In this document: positions 32,763-45,067 of the stretch, piece by piece
How the letters are laid out: every line of letters begins with the position of its first letter
Position numbering within the stretch: the stretch's first letter is position 1
Source: Nesterenkonia pannonica
Lineage (GTDB): Bacteria; Actinomycetota; Actinomycetes; Actinomycetales; Micrococcaceae
Length of the DNA: 64,000 nt
Reading direction: 5' to 3'
Assembly (NCBI RefSeq): GCF_019575955.1
Contig: NZ_CP080575.1
Span: forward strand, 1,550,001-1,614,000
Translations under genes and position numbers: made by a program
The notes under the pieces: generated by a model
Told to the model about the DNA's origin: nothing
The model's input: only the letters and a program-made list of their open reading frames with translations
Database searches by the model: none

Positions 32763-33042
32763 CCTGAACGGACCTCCCCATGAAGGCGTGCAATAACTGG
32801 TGTAGGCACGGCCGCCTCCGCGGGCAGACCGTCCTGATGGGCCACCATACTCCGCCAAGCGCAGCCCACACCTGAGCCGCTCAAGCCGAGGTTGAGGCCG
32901 TCCGGCGTCCCTTCATTTCGCCCCTGACAGAATGGATTTGTCCCTGCACGGCTCATAAGACACAATCTGTGCGACCTGAAGTGTCCCCCACCGGTGCACC
33001 GACCTGTGCGGGGCGTCCGGACTCACGAGTGGAGCAGCAGAT
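32763..33042. promoter_or_regulatory. Divergent intergenic region between sepH and DUF4193
   Basis: These 280 bases hold the outward promoters of sepH and of the DUF4193-dut gene string. A ribosome site precedes the DUF4193 ATG (GGAGCAGCAGAT). No other structure or coding frame is convincing. Confidence 0.4.
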
Positions 33043-33339
33043 ATGGCTACCGATTACGACGCGCCGCGCAAGAACGACGACGAGTCCAACGAAGACTCCA
33101 TCGAGGAGCTGAAGAACCGCTCCGGCAGTCGTCAGTCCGCCGTCGTCGATGAGGACGAAGCGGAGGCGGCGGAAGGATTCGAGCTGCCCGGAGCCGACCT
33201 CTCCGACGAGGAGCTCCAGGTACGCGTCCTTCCTGCGCAGACCGATGAGTTCACCTGCGGATCATGCTTCCTGGTCCGCCACCGCTCCCAGGCTGTGGAG
33301 CGCAACGGCGTGCTGATCTGCGCCGACTGCGAGGCCTGA
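33043..33339 (+). CDS. DUF4193 family protein (putative zinc-ribbon)
   Basis: An intact 98-residue acidic protein, MATDYDAPRKNDDESNEDSI followed by an acidic region, then a C-terminal FTCGSCFLVRHRSQ and ICADCEA. The two CxxC pairs suggest a zinc site. This matches DUF4193, which in actinobacteria is almost always next to DUF3093 and dut, as here. The function is unknown. Confidence 0.92.
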   Translation: MATDYDAPRKNDDESNEDSIEELKNRSGSRQSAVVDEDEAEAAEGFELPGADLSDEELQVRVLPAQTDEFTCGSCFLVRHRSQAVERNGVLICADCEA

Positions 33340-33345
33340 GCACCC

Positions 33346-33823
33346 ATGCCCGAGGACCCGATCTACTCGGAGAAGCTCTGGCCAGCCTGGTGGCTCTGGA
33401 CAGCAGCTGTGATCATCGGGGCCAGCTTCTCGACCATCTTCTTCCCGATCGATGTGTTCTGGGGCGTCCTGGCGATGATCGTAGGCATCGCCTTATGCGT
33501 CTTTGCGCTCATCATCACCACCCCGGGTGGAGGTGACAGAGACGCATCTGCGCGCGGGTCGCGCCCGCATCGAGCGGAAGCACCTGGGCAGAATCGTCGG
33601 CCACACCGGAGACGCGGCCCGGAATCAGCTGGGACCGGGCTTCGACGCGCGGTCCTACCAGTGCGTGCGAGGCTGGATCGGCTCGGTCCTGACGGCCGAG
33701 ATCACAGATCCCAAGGACCCGACGCCGTACTGGCTCGTATCCACCCGCCAGCCCGAGGCTCTGGCATCGGCCCTCGCCGGTGCGGCAGAGTCCGGCCGGA
33801 CTGCATCGCCCGGCACACTCTGA
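33346..33823 (+). CDS. DUF3093 family membrane protein
   Basis: The N-terminus MPEDPIYSEKLWPAWWLWTA leads to two hydrophobic helices (AVIIGASFSTIFFPIDVFWG, LAMIVGIALCVFALIITTPG). The cytoplasmic part, found one frame away after a lost base near 33528, reads VTETHLRAGRARIERKHLGR and RSYQCVRGWIGSVLTAEITD, then PTPYWLVSTRQPEAL. This is the DUF3093 pattern. It sits between DUF4193 and dut as in most actinobacteria. The function is unknown. Confidence 0.88.
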
Positions 33824-33881
33824 GCCCGGCGCTGACGATCTCCTCGACGATCAGCTCGCCTCGGCCAGTAGACTCATTCCT

Positions 33882-34334
33882 GTGACCACCCCGTACGACG
33901 CCGTCGACGTCCCGCTCCGCCTCCTGGACTCTGAGCTTCCTCCGCCCTCCTATGCGTCCGAGGGCGACGCTTACGCGGATCTCCGAAGCACGGAAGACAT
34001 TGTTCTGCAGCCGGGGAGCGGCGCATGGTGCCGACAGGCGTTGCCCTCGCCATCCCCCCAGGGTGGGTAGGCCTCGTCCACCCGCGCTCCGGCCTTGCGG
34101 CCAAGCACGGCATCGCGCTGGTCAACGCGCCAGGGACGATCGATGCCAGCTACCGCGGTGAGATCAAGGTCCTCCTCCTGAACACCGACAGGGCAGAGTC
34201 TGCGGCTTTGGCCCGCGGAGACCGCATCGCCCAGCTGGTGCTTCAGCGCGTAGGCCAGGCAGTCTTCAGGACAGTCGAGGAGCTGCCCGGCAGCGAGCGG
34301 GGAACAGGCGGATTCTGGCTCCAGCGGACGCTGA
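33882..34334 (+). CDS. dut: Deoxyuridine 5'-triphosphate nucleotidohydrolase (dUTPase)
   Basis: The trimeric dUTPase hydrolyses dUTP to dUMP. Motif 1 should read GDAGADL but the sequence gives [14 protein letters not shown]. The Tyr comes from GCTTAC (33969-33974) in place of GCCGGC. Motif 2 [11 protein letters not shown], motif 3 [17 protein letters not shown], motif 4 [11 protein letters not shown] and motif 5 ERGTGGFGSSGR are all recognisable, the last after removal of one extra base near 34317. A second indel lies near 34015. The GTG at 33882 starts the protein [20 protein letters not shown], with a good fit to actinobacterial Dut. Confidence 0.93.
33969..33974. other. GCTTAC in place of GCCGGC in dUTPase motif 1
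   Basis: The invariant DAGADL of dUTPase requires Gly here. The sequence gives DAYADL. It is a length-neutral version of the recurrent lesion, with GCC GGC read as GCT TAC. Confidence 0.8.
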
Positions 34335-34393
34335 CCACACGCTTCACGGCCGAACAGAACGGCCAGGCAGAGACATACAGCGAAGGAGAGACC

Positions 34394-35239
34394 ATGGCGC
34401 TTTTCGGCAGGAAGAGCAAAGACTCGGCCAACAAACCCGCAACCATCAGGGAGGCCCTCGCCCACGACGCCGAGGACCCCGCCGACCAGGTGGACATCAC
34501 AGAGGCTGATGCCGGGCGTCCTGACGATGACGCAGATGTGGTGTCCTCGCCGGACCCTCAGCAGCTTGCCGCCGGGGAGGAAGGTGCTCAGCGGGCAGCG
34601 TCGATCCTCTCCGAACGGACACCGCGCGACGTCTCGGACCTGACGTCGACGAAGGGATACATCAACTTCGGCTCGCTCCTGGTGCCAGGAGTGAAGAACC
34701 AGCAGGTACGGCTGGACATCGACCAGAAGTCGAAGAAGATCGTGTCGCTGACTATCAGGATCGGCGAGGCCAGCCTGCAGGTCCAGGCTTTCTCGGCGCC
34801 GAAGTCCGGCGGAACATGGGATCACGTCCGAAGCCAGATCGAGGAGTCGGTCGTCAAGCAGAAGGGGCGGGCCAAGCACGTCGACGGACCCTTCGGCAAG
34901 GAGCTGCACGCCCGGGTGCCCACCACTCTGAAGGACGGCAGGCAGGGCTGGCGAGCTGCCCGGTTCATCGGCTTCGAAGGTCGCCGCTGGTTCCTGCGCG
35001 GCGTGATCGGAGGCAAAGGGCGATTGACCGGAAGGCCGCAGCCGGGGTCGAGACGCTGTTCTCCCACTTGGTCGTCAACCGCGGCGACGAGCCCCTTCCC
35101 TCGTGAGCTCCTTCCGCTGAATCCTCCCGAGGGCGCAAAGCGCGTGCGTGTGCCCCGCAGAGGACAGGCCGGACAGCGAGGCAATGCGACGCCGACCAAC
35201 GGAGTGCACCCCGGATCACCTGGAAACGCGCAGAACTGA
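34394..35239 (+). CDS. DUF3710 family protein
   Basis: The ATG at 34394 is preceded by AAGGAGAGACC. The sequence reads [20 protein letters not shown], an acidic linker, then [40 protein letters not shown] and [20 protein letters not shown] followed by [15 protein letters not shown]. This is the DUF3710 pattern, a family found downstream of dut in actinobacteria. One base is lost near 35025. The role is unknown. The C-terminal tail is basic and Pro-rich. Confidence 0.88.
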   Translation: MALFGRKSKDSANKPATIREALAHDAEDPADQVDITEADAGRPDDDADVVSSPDPQQLAAGEEGAQRAASILSERTPRDVSDLTSTKGYINFGSLLVPGVKNQQVRLDIDQKSKKIVSLTIRIGEASLQVQAFSAPKSGGTWDHVRSQIEESVVKQKGRAKHVDGPFGKELHARVPTTLKDGRQGWRAARFIGFEGRRWFLRGVIGGKGRLTGRPQPGSRRCSPTWSSTAATSPFPRELLPLNPPEGAKRVRVPRRGQAGQRGNATPTNGVHPGSPGNAQN

Positions 35240-35241
35240 CC

Positions 35242-36008
35242 ATGGCGGATCAGCAGAGCAGCCGACAGGCGGAGACGCCCGACGAAGATAAGAGCCGCGC
35301 CGATGAGGTGGGGGAGCAGCTGTCTGCCCAGGCGGCCTCCAAGCTGCACGCCCGGGACGACGGGTCCCTTGAGGTGTGGAGCTCCCTCGGCGGGTGGAGA
35401 GGCCTCGCTGAAGCAACCCTCCCGCCTACCGCCTTCCTCCTTGTCTTCCTGTTCACGGAGGAGCTGGGCCCAGCCCTGCTGAGCTCACTGCTCGTGGCCG
35501 GCGCCTTCGGGATCGCCCGGCTCATCCAGCGGGGCACGCTCGTCCAGTCCGTCTCCGGAATAGTGGGAGTGGGACTGTGTGCGCTCGTCGCGCAGCAGAC
35601 CGGGGAGGCCCGTGACTTCTACGTTCTAGGAATCCTGGTCAACGTCGTCTACACCACGGCATTCGTCATTTCGATCGCGGTGCGCTGGCCTGTGGTGGGG
35701 CTGCTCTTCGGGTTCATCCGCGGTCAGGGGTCGCGTGGCGCCATCAGGCCAATCTCAGGCGTCGCTACGCACTGGCCACCTGGATCCTGGTGGCCATCAT
35801 GGTCGCGCGCTTCGCAGTTCAGGTTCCGCTCTACGTGGCCGATGCCTTCGGCCCGCTGGGGACCTCGCGTCTGGTGATGGGTGTGCCTCTGTGGGCCCTC
35901 GGCCTCTGGCTGGGCTGGATGATCACACGGCCTGAGTCCGCAGGAGAAGCAGCCGACACCGACGAAGGTTCGGCCGCACGCGATGACCGCGAGCCCGTCC
36001 GTGACTGA
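35242..36008 (+). CDS. DUF3159 family integral membrane protein
   Basis: It starts two bases after the previous stop. After a charged N-terminus come several hydrophobic helices (LPPTAFLLVFLFTEELGPAL, LSSLLVAGAFGIARLIQRGT, SVSGIVGVGLCALVAQQTGE, LGILVNVVYTTAFVISIAVR). Then comes the DUF3159 sequence WPVVGLLFGFIRG, continuing in another frame after 35730 with YALATWILVAIMVARFAVQV and MGVPLWALGLWLGWMITRPE. Length about 255 residues, five or six helices. The function is unknown. Confidence 0.85.
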
Positions 36009-37435
36009 CCTGCTCACCCTTGAGGTGGGCCCGATGGCCCACGGCGGTCACTGCGTCGCCCGGCACCAGGGGCGCGTCGTGTTTGTGCGGCATGCCATTC
36101 CGGGAGAGACCGTTCGAGCAGCGGTGACCCAAGGGGAGCGTCCGCGAAGTTCTGGCGGGCCGACGCGGTGTCCGTGATCGAGCGCTCGGAGCATCGGCGC
36201 ACGCACCCCTGGCCAGCTGCCGATGCCCACACGGCGCACGCCTCCGGAGCTCTGCCGGTGGGTGGTGCGGAGCTGGGCCACATCAGCCTTGCCCATCAGC
36301 GACGCCTGAAGGCCCACGTCTTCCGCGATCAGCTCGCGCGCATCGGCGACCTCACCCTCGACCGAACACTGCTGGGCGGGTTCGACCGAGACCATCTCAC
36401 CGCCGAGGGAGAGCCCCGGGTGACAGCCCTGGACGGCTCCAGCGACGGGCTGCACTGGCGCACACGCGCGGACTTCGCCGTGACCCCAGAGGGTCAGCTG
36501 GGTATGCATCCCCATCGGGAGCACGAGGTCATACCCATTTCCGATATGCCTCTGGCGGTGGAGGCTCTGACCGAATCGCCCGTCTTCGGCTGGGACTTCT
36601 CAGGCGCGGAGCACGTCGATCTCATCGCACCCGGCGCCAGGGGCCCCTGACCGTGATCGTCCGAACCCGCGGAGAGGTCTCCAGCCTGGAGGAGCGTCTG
36701 GTCCACGCTGCTAAGCAGCTCCCGGGAGAGTTCAATCTCGTCCTCGCGCGCATCAGACCATCGGAGCCCCGCCGCTCACCCCGCCGAGAGAGTTCGCGAC
36801 GACGCCAGAACTCGGGGCTGCGACTCGTGCATGAGACGCTCCTGGGCTTAAGCACACCGTCGACGAGCCCCTTCCTCACCCTGTGGCGGCGCCCGACGGC
36901 CCTCGTACCCATGTGACGCTGCGAGCGGAGAGCTTCTGGCAGATCCACCGGCGTGCACCGCAGGCACTCATCTCCGCAGTCGACCGGATGGCCGACATCG
37001 GCCCCGGGAGTCCGTGGCCGATCTGTATGCGGGGCGGGCCTGTTCACCGCGTGGGCCGCAGAGCGCGTAGGGCCCACCGGCCATGTGCTCTCCGTCGAAG
37101 CGGCCGAGGCATCCTCCTCCAGTGCGAAGGATCTCTTTCAGGGCCTCAATCATGTCGAGGTGCTGAAGGCACCGGTCGAGCGAATCCTGTCGCGCCTCCG
37201 GAGCTCAGACCTGGTCCTCCTGGATCCGCCGCGGGCAGGGGCAGGTGAGCGCGCCATTGCAGGAATCGACGCGGCGGCCCCGAGACAGATCATCTACGTC
37301 TCGTGCGATCCCGCCTCCTTCGCCCGAGACGCCAAAGCCCTCGCTGTCCGAGGATGGCGCCTGCGAGACCTCGAGGTCATCGATATGTACCCCAACACTC
37401 ACCACATGGAGTCCGTCGCCGTCTTCGCGCGGTGA
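35983..37435 (+). CDS. TrmA/RumA-type 23S rRNA or tRNA (uracil-C5)-methyltransferase
   Basis: The N-terminal TRAM domain reads LTLEVGPMAHGGHCVARHQG and VVFVRHAIPGETV. The catalytic part has the SAM segment (VLSVEAAEASSSSAKDL), the motif LVLLDPPRAGAGERAIAGID and the nucleophile Cys in QIIYVSCDPASFARDAKAL. It ends NTHHMESVAVFAR, as TrmA-family proteins do. Cysteines of an Fe-S site are not evident, as in many actinobacterial members. A GCTTAAGC scar at 36846-36853 splits VHETLLGRHTVDEPL. Other lesions are near 36150, 36650 and 37025. It overlaps DUF3159 by 26 bases, though a start at GTG 35999 is possible. Confidence 0.88.
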
Positions 37436-37569
37436 CGACAGACCTGTGTCTGCGGACACGCCAACGATTCACGTGTGAGTAGGATGGTCTCTGAATCACG
37501 ACGAGGTCATCGGTCGCGCCCAAGTCCGAGGCCCGCGTCAGTTCGGACAACCAGACAAAGGAGTCCCGC

Positions 37570-40397
<2,828 letters not shown>

Positions 40398-40420
40398 GCG
40401 TCAGCGCCCATCAGAAGCGG

Positions 40421-40460
40421 CGAGGGCGGGGTCAGACCATACGGTCTGACCCCGCCCTCG
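40421..40460 (+). terminator. Strong bidirectional-type hairpin between acnA and dxs
   Basis: The 18-20-base arms beginning CGAGGGCGGGGTCAGACC and ending GGTCTGACCCCGCCCTCG are perfectly complementary around a four-base loop. No poly-T follows. Confidence 0.85.
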
Positions 40461-40508
40461 CTCGTCGCGTGTTGGGACCGTGCAGGTCGGGCTGGGTACC
40501 ATAGCCGA

Positions 40509-42502
40509 ATGAGCATTCTGCCCACTATCGGGGCTCCTCAGGACCTGAGCCGACTCAACGCCGAGCAGCTCGAGAATCTTGCGGAAGAGATCCGCGCATT
40601 CCTCATCGCCAATGTCTCCGCCACCGGCGGGCATCTCGGCCCGAACCTGGGCGTCGTCGAGCTCACGCTCGCCATCCACCGAGTGTTCGACTCTCCTCGG
40701 GACTCCGTCATCTTCGACACCGGGCACCAGTCGTATGTGCACAAGCTGGTCACCGGACGGCAGGACTTCACGACGCTTCGCAAGGAAGGCGGGCTCTCCG
40801 GGTATCCGGATCGCGGCGAATCCCCACGACATCGTCGAATCCTCGCATGCCTCCTCCTCACTCTCCTGGGCAGATGGGATCTCGCGGGCTTATCAGCTGC
40901 AGGGCGAGGGCGACCGCTTCGTCATTCCCATCATCGGCGACGGCGCGCTGACCGGGGGCATGGCCTGGGAAGCCGTGAACAACATTGCGGCCGACAAGGA
41001 CCGGCGCGTGGTGATCGTTGTCAATGACAACGGGCGCTCCTACGCGCCGACCGTCGGCGGGCTGGCCGACCAGCTCTCCAAGCTGCGCAGAGGCGTGCTG
41101 GACAAGGTCCGCACGCACCGCGCCTACGAAGACATGCTGGACGGCACGAAGCGCCGCCTTCAGCAGGGCGGCGCGGTCTCGCGGATGATGTACCGCAGCC
41201 TTCATGCGGCGAAGAAGGGAGCCAAAGACTTCTGGAGTCCCCAGGGACTCTTCGAGGATCTCGGCATCAAGTACATCGGGCCCGTCAACGGCCACGACCA
41301 GCGCGCCCTCGAGGATGCCCTGGCTGACGCTCGCAACTACGGCGGACCGGTGCTCGTGCACGCCATGACGGAGAAAGGCCGAGGATTCGCGCCCGCCCGC
41401 GCGGACACAGCCGATCAGATGCACGCCGTGGGCGTCATCGACCCCGAGACCGGGATCCTGTCTCGCGCGGCTCCGCCCGCTCATGGACATCCGTCTTCGA
41501 AGAGGAGATCGCAGCCATTGCTGAGGAGCGGCAGGACGTCGTGGCTCTCACCGGGGCCATGATGATGCCCGTAGGACTCTCCACGATGGCCAAGCGGTTC
41601 CCGGACCGGGTGTACGACGTGGGCATCGCCGAACAGCACGCAGTCGCGTCGGCGGCGGGTCTGGCGTACGGCGGCCTCCACCCGGTGATCGCCGTCTACG
41701 CCACATTCCTCAATCGCGCGTTCGATCAGCTTCTGATGGATGTGGCCCTGCACAGGGCAGGAGTCACCCTCGTGCTCGATCGCGCCGGCGTCACAGGTCC
41801 CGACGGGCCGAGCCACCATGGCATGTGGGACCTGTCGCTGCTTCAGATCGTGCCGGGCCTGCGGATCGCGGCGCCTCGTGACTCCACCCGACTGCGTGAA
41901 GAGCTGCGCGAAGCCGTGGCTGTCGAAGACGCCCCCACCGTGGTGCGCTTCTCCAAAGGATCGGTCAATGACGAGATTCATGCCCTCGAGCGGCTCGACG
42001 ACGGGGTCGACGTGCTGCACAGCACTGCGGCGGCTTCGAACAGCGACTATGCGAACGACGTCCTGATCGTCTCAGTGGGAACAATGGGGAGCTGTCCCTC
42101 GACCTGGCCAAGAGGCTGGAGGACCAAGGGATCACTGCCACCGTCGTCGACCCGCGCTGGGTGCTTCCGGTCCCGGAGACGGTCGTGTCCCTTGCCGCAC
42201 GCCACCGGATCGTGGTGTGCATCGAGGACGGCGTCAGAGCAGGAGGCGTGGGCTCCCGAATCCGGCAGGAGATGCGAGCTGCCGGAGTGGACACCGCGCT
42301 GAACGAAGTGGGACTGCCGGTGACGTTCCTCGCTCATGGGTCCAGGGACCAGGTGCTCGAGAGAGTCGGACTCACCTCTGCCCAGATCGCCCAGGACACT
42401 GTGGCCCAGGTCCTCGGCACCAAAGTGCCCTTCGCGCGTCGCCTGCCGGGAGAAGCGATGCCCACCGGAGAGATCCCTCTCTTTCAGCAGCGCCCGCACT
42501 GA
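40509..42502 (+). CDS. dxs: 1-deoxy-D-xylulose-5-phosphate synthase
   Basis: DXS makes the first intermediate of the MEP isoprenoid pathway from pyruvate and glyceraldehyde 3-phosphate. Thiamine-diphosphate landmarks are [38 protein letters not shown], the GDG motif [18 protein letters not shown], and [20 protein letters not shown] in the transketolase-like second half. The C-terminus has [17 protein letters not shown]. Frame changes occur near 40815, 41480 and 42085. Length is about 660 residues. The gene begins 48 bases after the acnA terminator, with its own promoter presumably in the gap. Confidence 0.95.
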
Positions 42503-42515
42503 GCATCGATCGACC

Positions 42516-42545
42516 CCGGGCACGCCTCAGGTGAGCCGTGCCCGG
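42516..42545. terminator. Hairpin between convergent dxs and Rieske genes
   Basis: CCGGGCACG (42516-42524) pairs with CGTGCCCGG (42537-42545). It overlaps the Rieske stop codon and would serve both converging messages. Confidence 0.6.
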
Positions 42546-42948
42546 ATCGTCCCCTCGCTGATCTCCGCATCGTAGGACGTCAGTCCACGGGGTGCTGGTC
42601 CGGCGATCCGCTCACCCGTGAACTCGAACTGGGAGCCGTGGCACGGGCATTCGAAGCGATCCTCGTCCATGCCGACCGTGCACCCTCATGGGGGCAGACG
42701 GCTGAGAACACCATCACCGAGTCTTCGTCCGGGCGATTGACCAGAAGCGTGTGCTCACCCACCTCCGCAATGCCCGCCTCTCCAACCGGCAGGCTCTCCG
42801 CTGGTGCGATGTCAGTCCAGTCCTGGTCGTCGCTGGCGTCCTCGGAGTCTCTTCCGCCGCCGCAGGCAGTCAGCGACAGCGCCCCTGCCCCCAGAAGAGC
42901 TCCTCGGAGGAACTGCCGCCGAGGAGAGCAGCCGGTGAAGCACGACAT
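42527..42948 (-). CDS. Tat-exported Rieske [2Fe-2S] lipoprotein
   Basis: The N-terminus has a twin-arginine segment and a lipobox (SPRRQFLRGALLGAGALSLT then AC), so it is probably exported folded and lipid-anchored. The Rieske site has CPHEG followed, in the neighbouring frame after one lost base near 42685, by CTVGMDEDRFECPCHGSQF, giving CxH and CxxH ligand pairs. The C-terminus is GPAPRGLTSYDAEISEGTI. The length of about 140 is normal for small high-potential Rieske proteins of unknown partner. Its ATG overlaps the RNase D stop by one base. Confidence 0.85.
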
Positions 42949-44179
42949 CAGTCGTCGACCGGTTCTGGGTCGAGCAGGGCGACGGTGACGATCGCTGCGG
43001 TCTGCTGGATCTGCCAGGGACGCGCTCCGAGGGCCTCGAGCGCCGATGCCACGGTGTCGAAGTCCACCGGATTCGGCGGTGTCCAGCAGAGCTGCTTCAG
43101 CGCCGCGGGGTCAGCAGCGTCTCAGGCATGACGTCGATCTGCTCCGCATGACGATGCACCCGCGCCCGCGCAGTCCGAAACTGCGCGAATGCCTCGGGGT
43201 TCCGGTCGCGCCACGTTCTGGGCGGGGAGGGGCGCCCCGCCCCGGGCCTGCTTGACGGGAAGATCGTCCGAACGCGCGCCTACCTGAACGGCAGCGAGCC
43301 AGCGCCGCGCCTCCTTCTTGGCGGCACGGCCGTGGAATCCTTGGACATCGAGCAGCTGGGGCACAGTCCGCGGCTGGGCATCGGCGGCTGCGATCAGCGC
43401 GGAATCGGGGATCAGGTGCCCCGGAGCGACGTCCTTGCTCTCCGCGAGCGATTCCCGCACGTTCCACAGCTCCCGGAGTACGGCGAGCTTGCGCGGCGAC
43501 TTCAGCCTGTTCAGTCCGGACGTCCTCCGCCACCTGTCTTCGGGCGGCTGCTGAGCAGGTTTGAAGGTGCGCAGGTATTCGAACTCCTGCTCAGCCCACT
43601 CCGTCTTTCCCTGATCGTCCAAGAGCTGGCTGAGCTCCTCGCGAAGCTCCACGAGCAGCTCTACGTCCAGGGCTGCATAGCGGAGCCAATCCTCCGGAAG
43701 CGGCCTTCTGGACCAGTCCGCTGCCGAGTGCTCCTTGGCCAGGCGCAGACCCAGCAGGTTCTCGACCACCGCCCCGAGACCCACTTTGGGAAGGCCAGCC
43801 AGCCGTGCGGCGTGCTCCGTGTCGAAGAGGCGGGTCGGCTGCATGCCTACCTCCTCCAAGCAGGGAAGGTCCTGGGTGGAGGCATGAAGAATCCACTCGG
43901 CATCGCCCAACGCCTCCTGAATGGGAGCGAGCGGCTCCAAGGCGTCGAATGCCTCGGGGTCGATCAGCCAGATGCCCGAGTCCTCCCGCTTGAGCTGCAC
44001 CAAGAAGGCCCGCTGACCGTAGCGGAACCCCGAAGCACGTTCGGCGTCCACTGCAACGGGTCCCTGGCCCTGGGCCAGGGCCTCCGCCGCTCTCATCAGC
44101 CCCCGCTGCGTGCTGATGACCCCAGGAACGCCGTCCTGGGGCTCGGTCAGCAGGGGAGCGCTTCGCTGTCCTGCGGCAT
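42948..44179 (-). CDS. Ribonuclease D-like 3'-5' exonuclease with HRDC domain
   Basis: DEDD exonuclease for RNA 3' trimming. Exo motifs are PVAVDAERASGFRYGQRAFL, WILHASTQDLPCLEEVGMQP and WLRYAALDVELLVELREELS. The HRDC region follows (LWNVRESLAESKDVAPGHLI, DSALIAAADAQPRTVPQLL). The C-terminal domain, in another frame after 43220, reads ALKQLCWTPPNPVDFDTVAS and LGARPWQIQQTAAIV. The start at ATG 44179 gives MPQDSEALPLLTEPQDGVPG after one missing C. Other changes lie near 43215 and 43120. It is downstream of DUF3000, a pairing typical for actinobacteria. Confidence 0.9.
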
Positions 44180-44209
44180 TGACTGCTCGGGGTGAGGGGG
44201 CACGTTCTC

Positions 44210-44899
44210 CTATATTCTCCGGATGTGCGGCATCGCAAGCACGCCGTCGGGCTGTGAGGGAAGCCCGGCGAATGAGCAGACCATGTCCGCCCAGGCTTCC
44301 AGGTGAGCGCCGAATCCCTCGCCTAAGTGGCTGTCCACGACGCGCGCAGCTCCACATCATTGGTCGACTCGCGCGAATTCAGGGACCCGAACGATTCAGA
44401 CAGAATCCTTGTCGCCGTTCCCCTGCGGCCGTGTGCTCCACGCCGTGCTGGGCCAGTGAGTCAGAGAGCCAGGTCCACGCCACCTCGGCAAGAAGGGGGT
44501 CGTTCCCCATCTCGGGCTCCAGCTCAGCTCTGATGTAGATCACCACGCGAAACGTTCCGCCCCACAGGGGCTGCCCGGCCGGGTCGTGAAGAAGGATGAA
44601 GCGCCCGCTTGCCAAGGTCTGACCCGAATCTGTGTCCGGACGCTGCGCGCCGGAGGCGACCGGGGCCGAGGACCCGTCGACCGAAACTTCTGCCCGAAGC
44701 GCCACAGCGTATGGAGCGAGTCTGACGGGAGCCGGAACCTCTTCGACGAAGGCCTCGTGCCGCGGTGCGGCAGCACGAAGCTGTTCCAAGGCGGACCTGA
44801 AGCTGCCGGGAAGGCCGGATGGCTCAGGCGAGTCGGCCGCGTCGCTCGCTTACTGTGGGGCGAGACGTGCCGCCGCCTCGGCTGCGGGCCCGAAAACAC
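44210..44899 (-). CDS. DUF3000 family protein
   Basis: From GTG 44899 the frame reads VSVFGPAAEAAARLAPQ then FRSALEQLRAAAPRHEAFVE, PVRLAPYAVALRAEV, ASGRFILLHDPAGQPLWGGT, FRVVIYIRAELEPEMGNDPL, LLAEVAWTWLSDSLAQHGVE, and at the end VELRASWTAT and HLEAWADMVCSFAGLPSQPD. This is the conserved actinobacterial DUF3000. GTAAGC (minus strand, 44848-44853) makes a TAA after LAPQ, and GCCTAAGT (44321-44328) breaks the frame after RASWTAT. Both are GCCGG-type lesions. Another loss is near 44415. The function is unknown. Confidence 0.85.
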
Positions 44900-45067
44900 T
44901 CACGTGCCCAGGCTAGGCAGGCCGGGGAGCATCGGACCGCAGGCACGCCGTGGCGGTCGCCCCAGAGTCGCAGGCATCCAGGCGACGCACACGCGAGATC
45001 CAGGATCGGGTGGTGTGGTGGTGGCAGCGCCCAGAGCAAGAACGTTTCTGCAGGAGGATTTACAGGT

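Noticed and set aside
36711-36717. GCTAAGC in the TrmA-type gene as a lesion
   Set aside because: VHAAKQLPGEFNL remains in one frame with its surroundings, and no conserved motif demands Ala-Gly here, so it cannot be decided.
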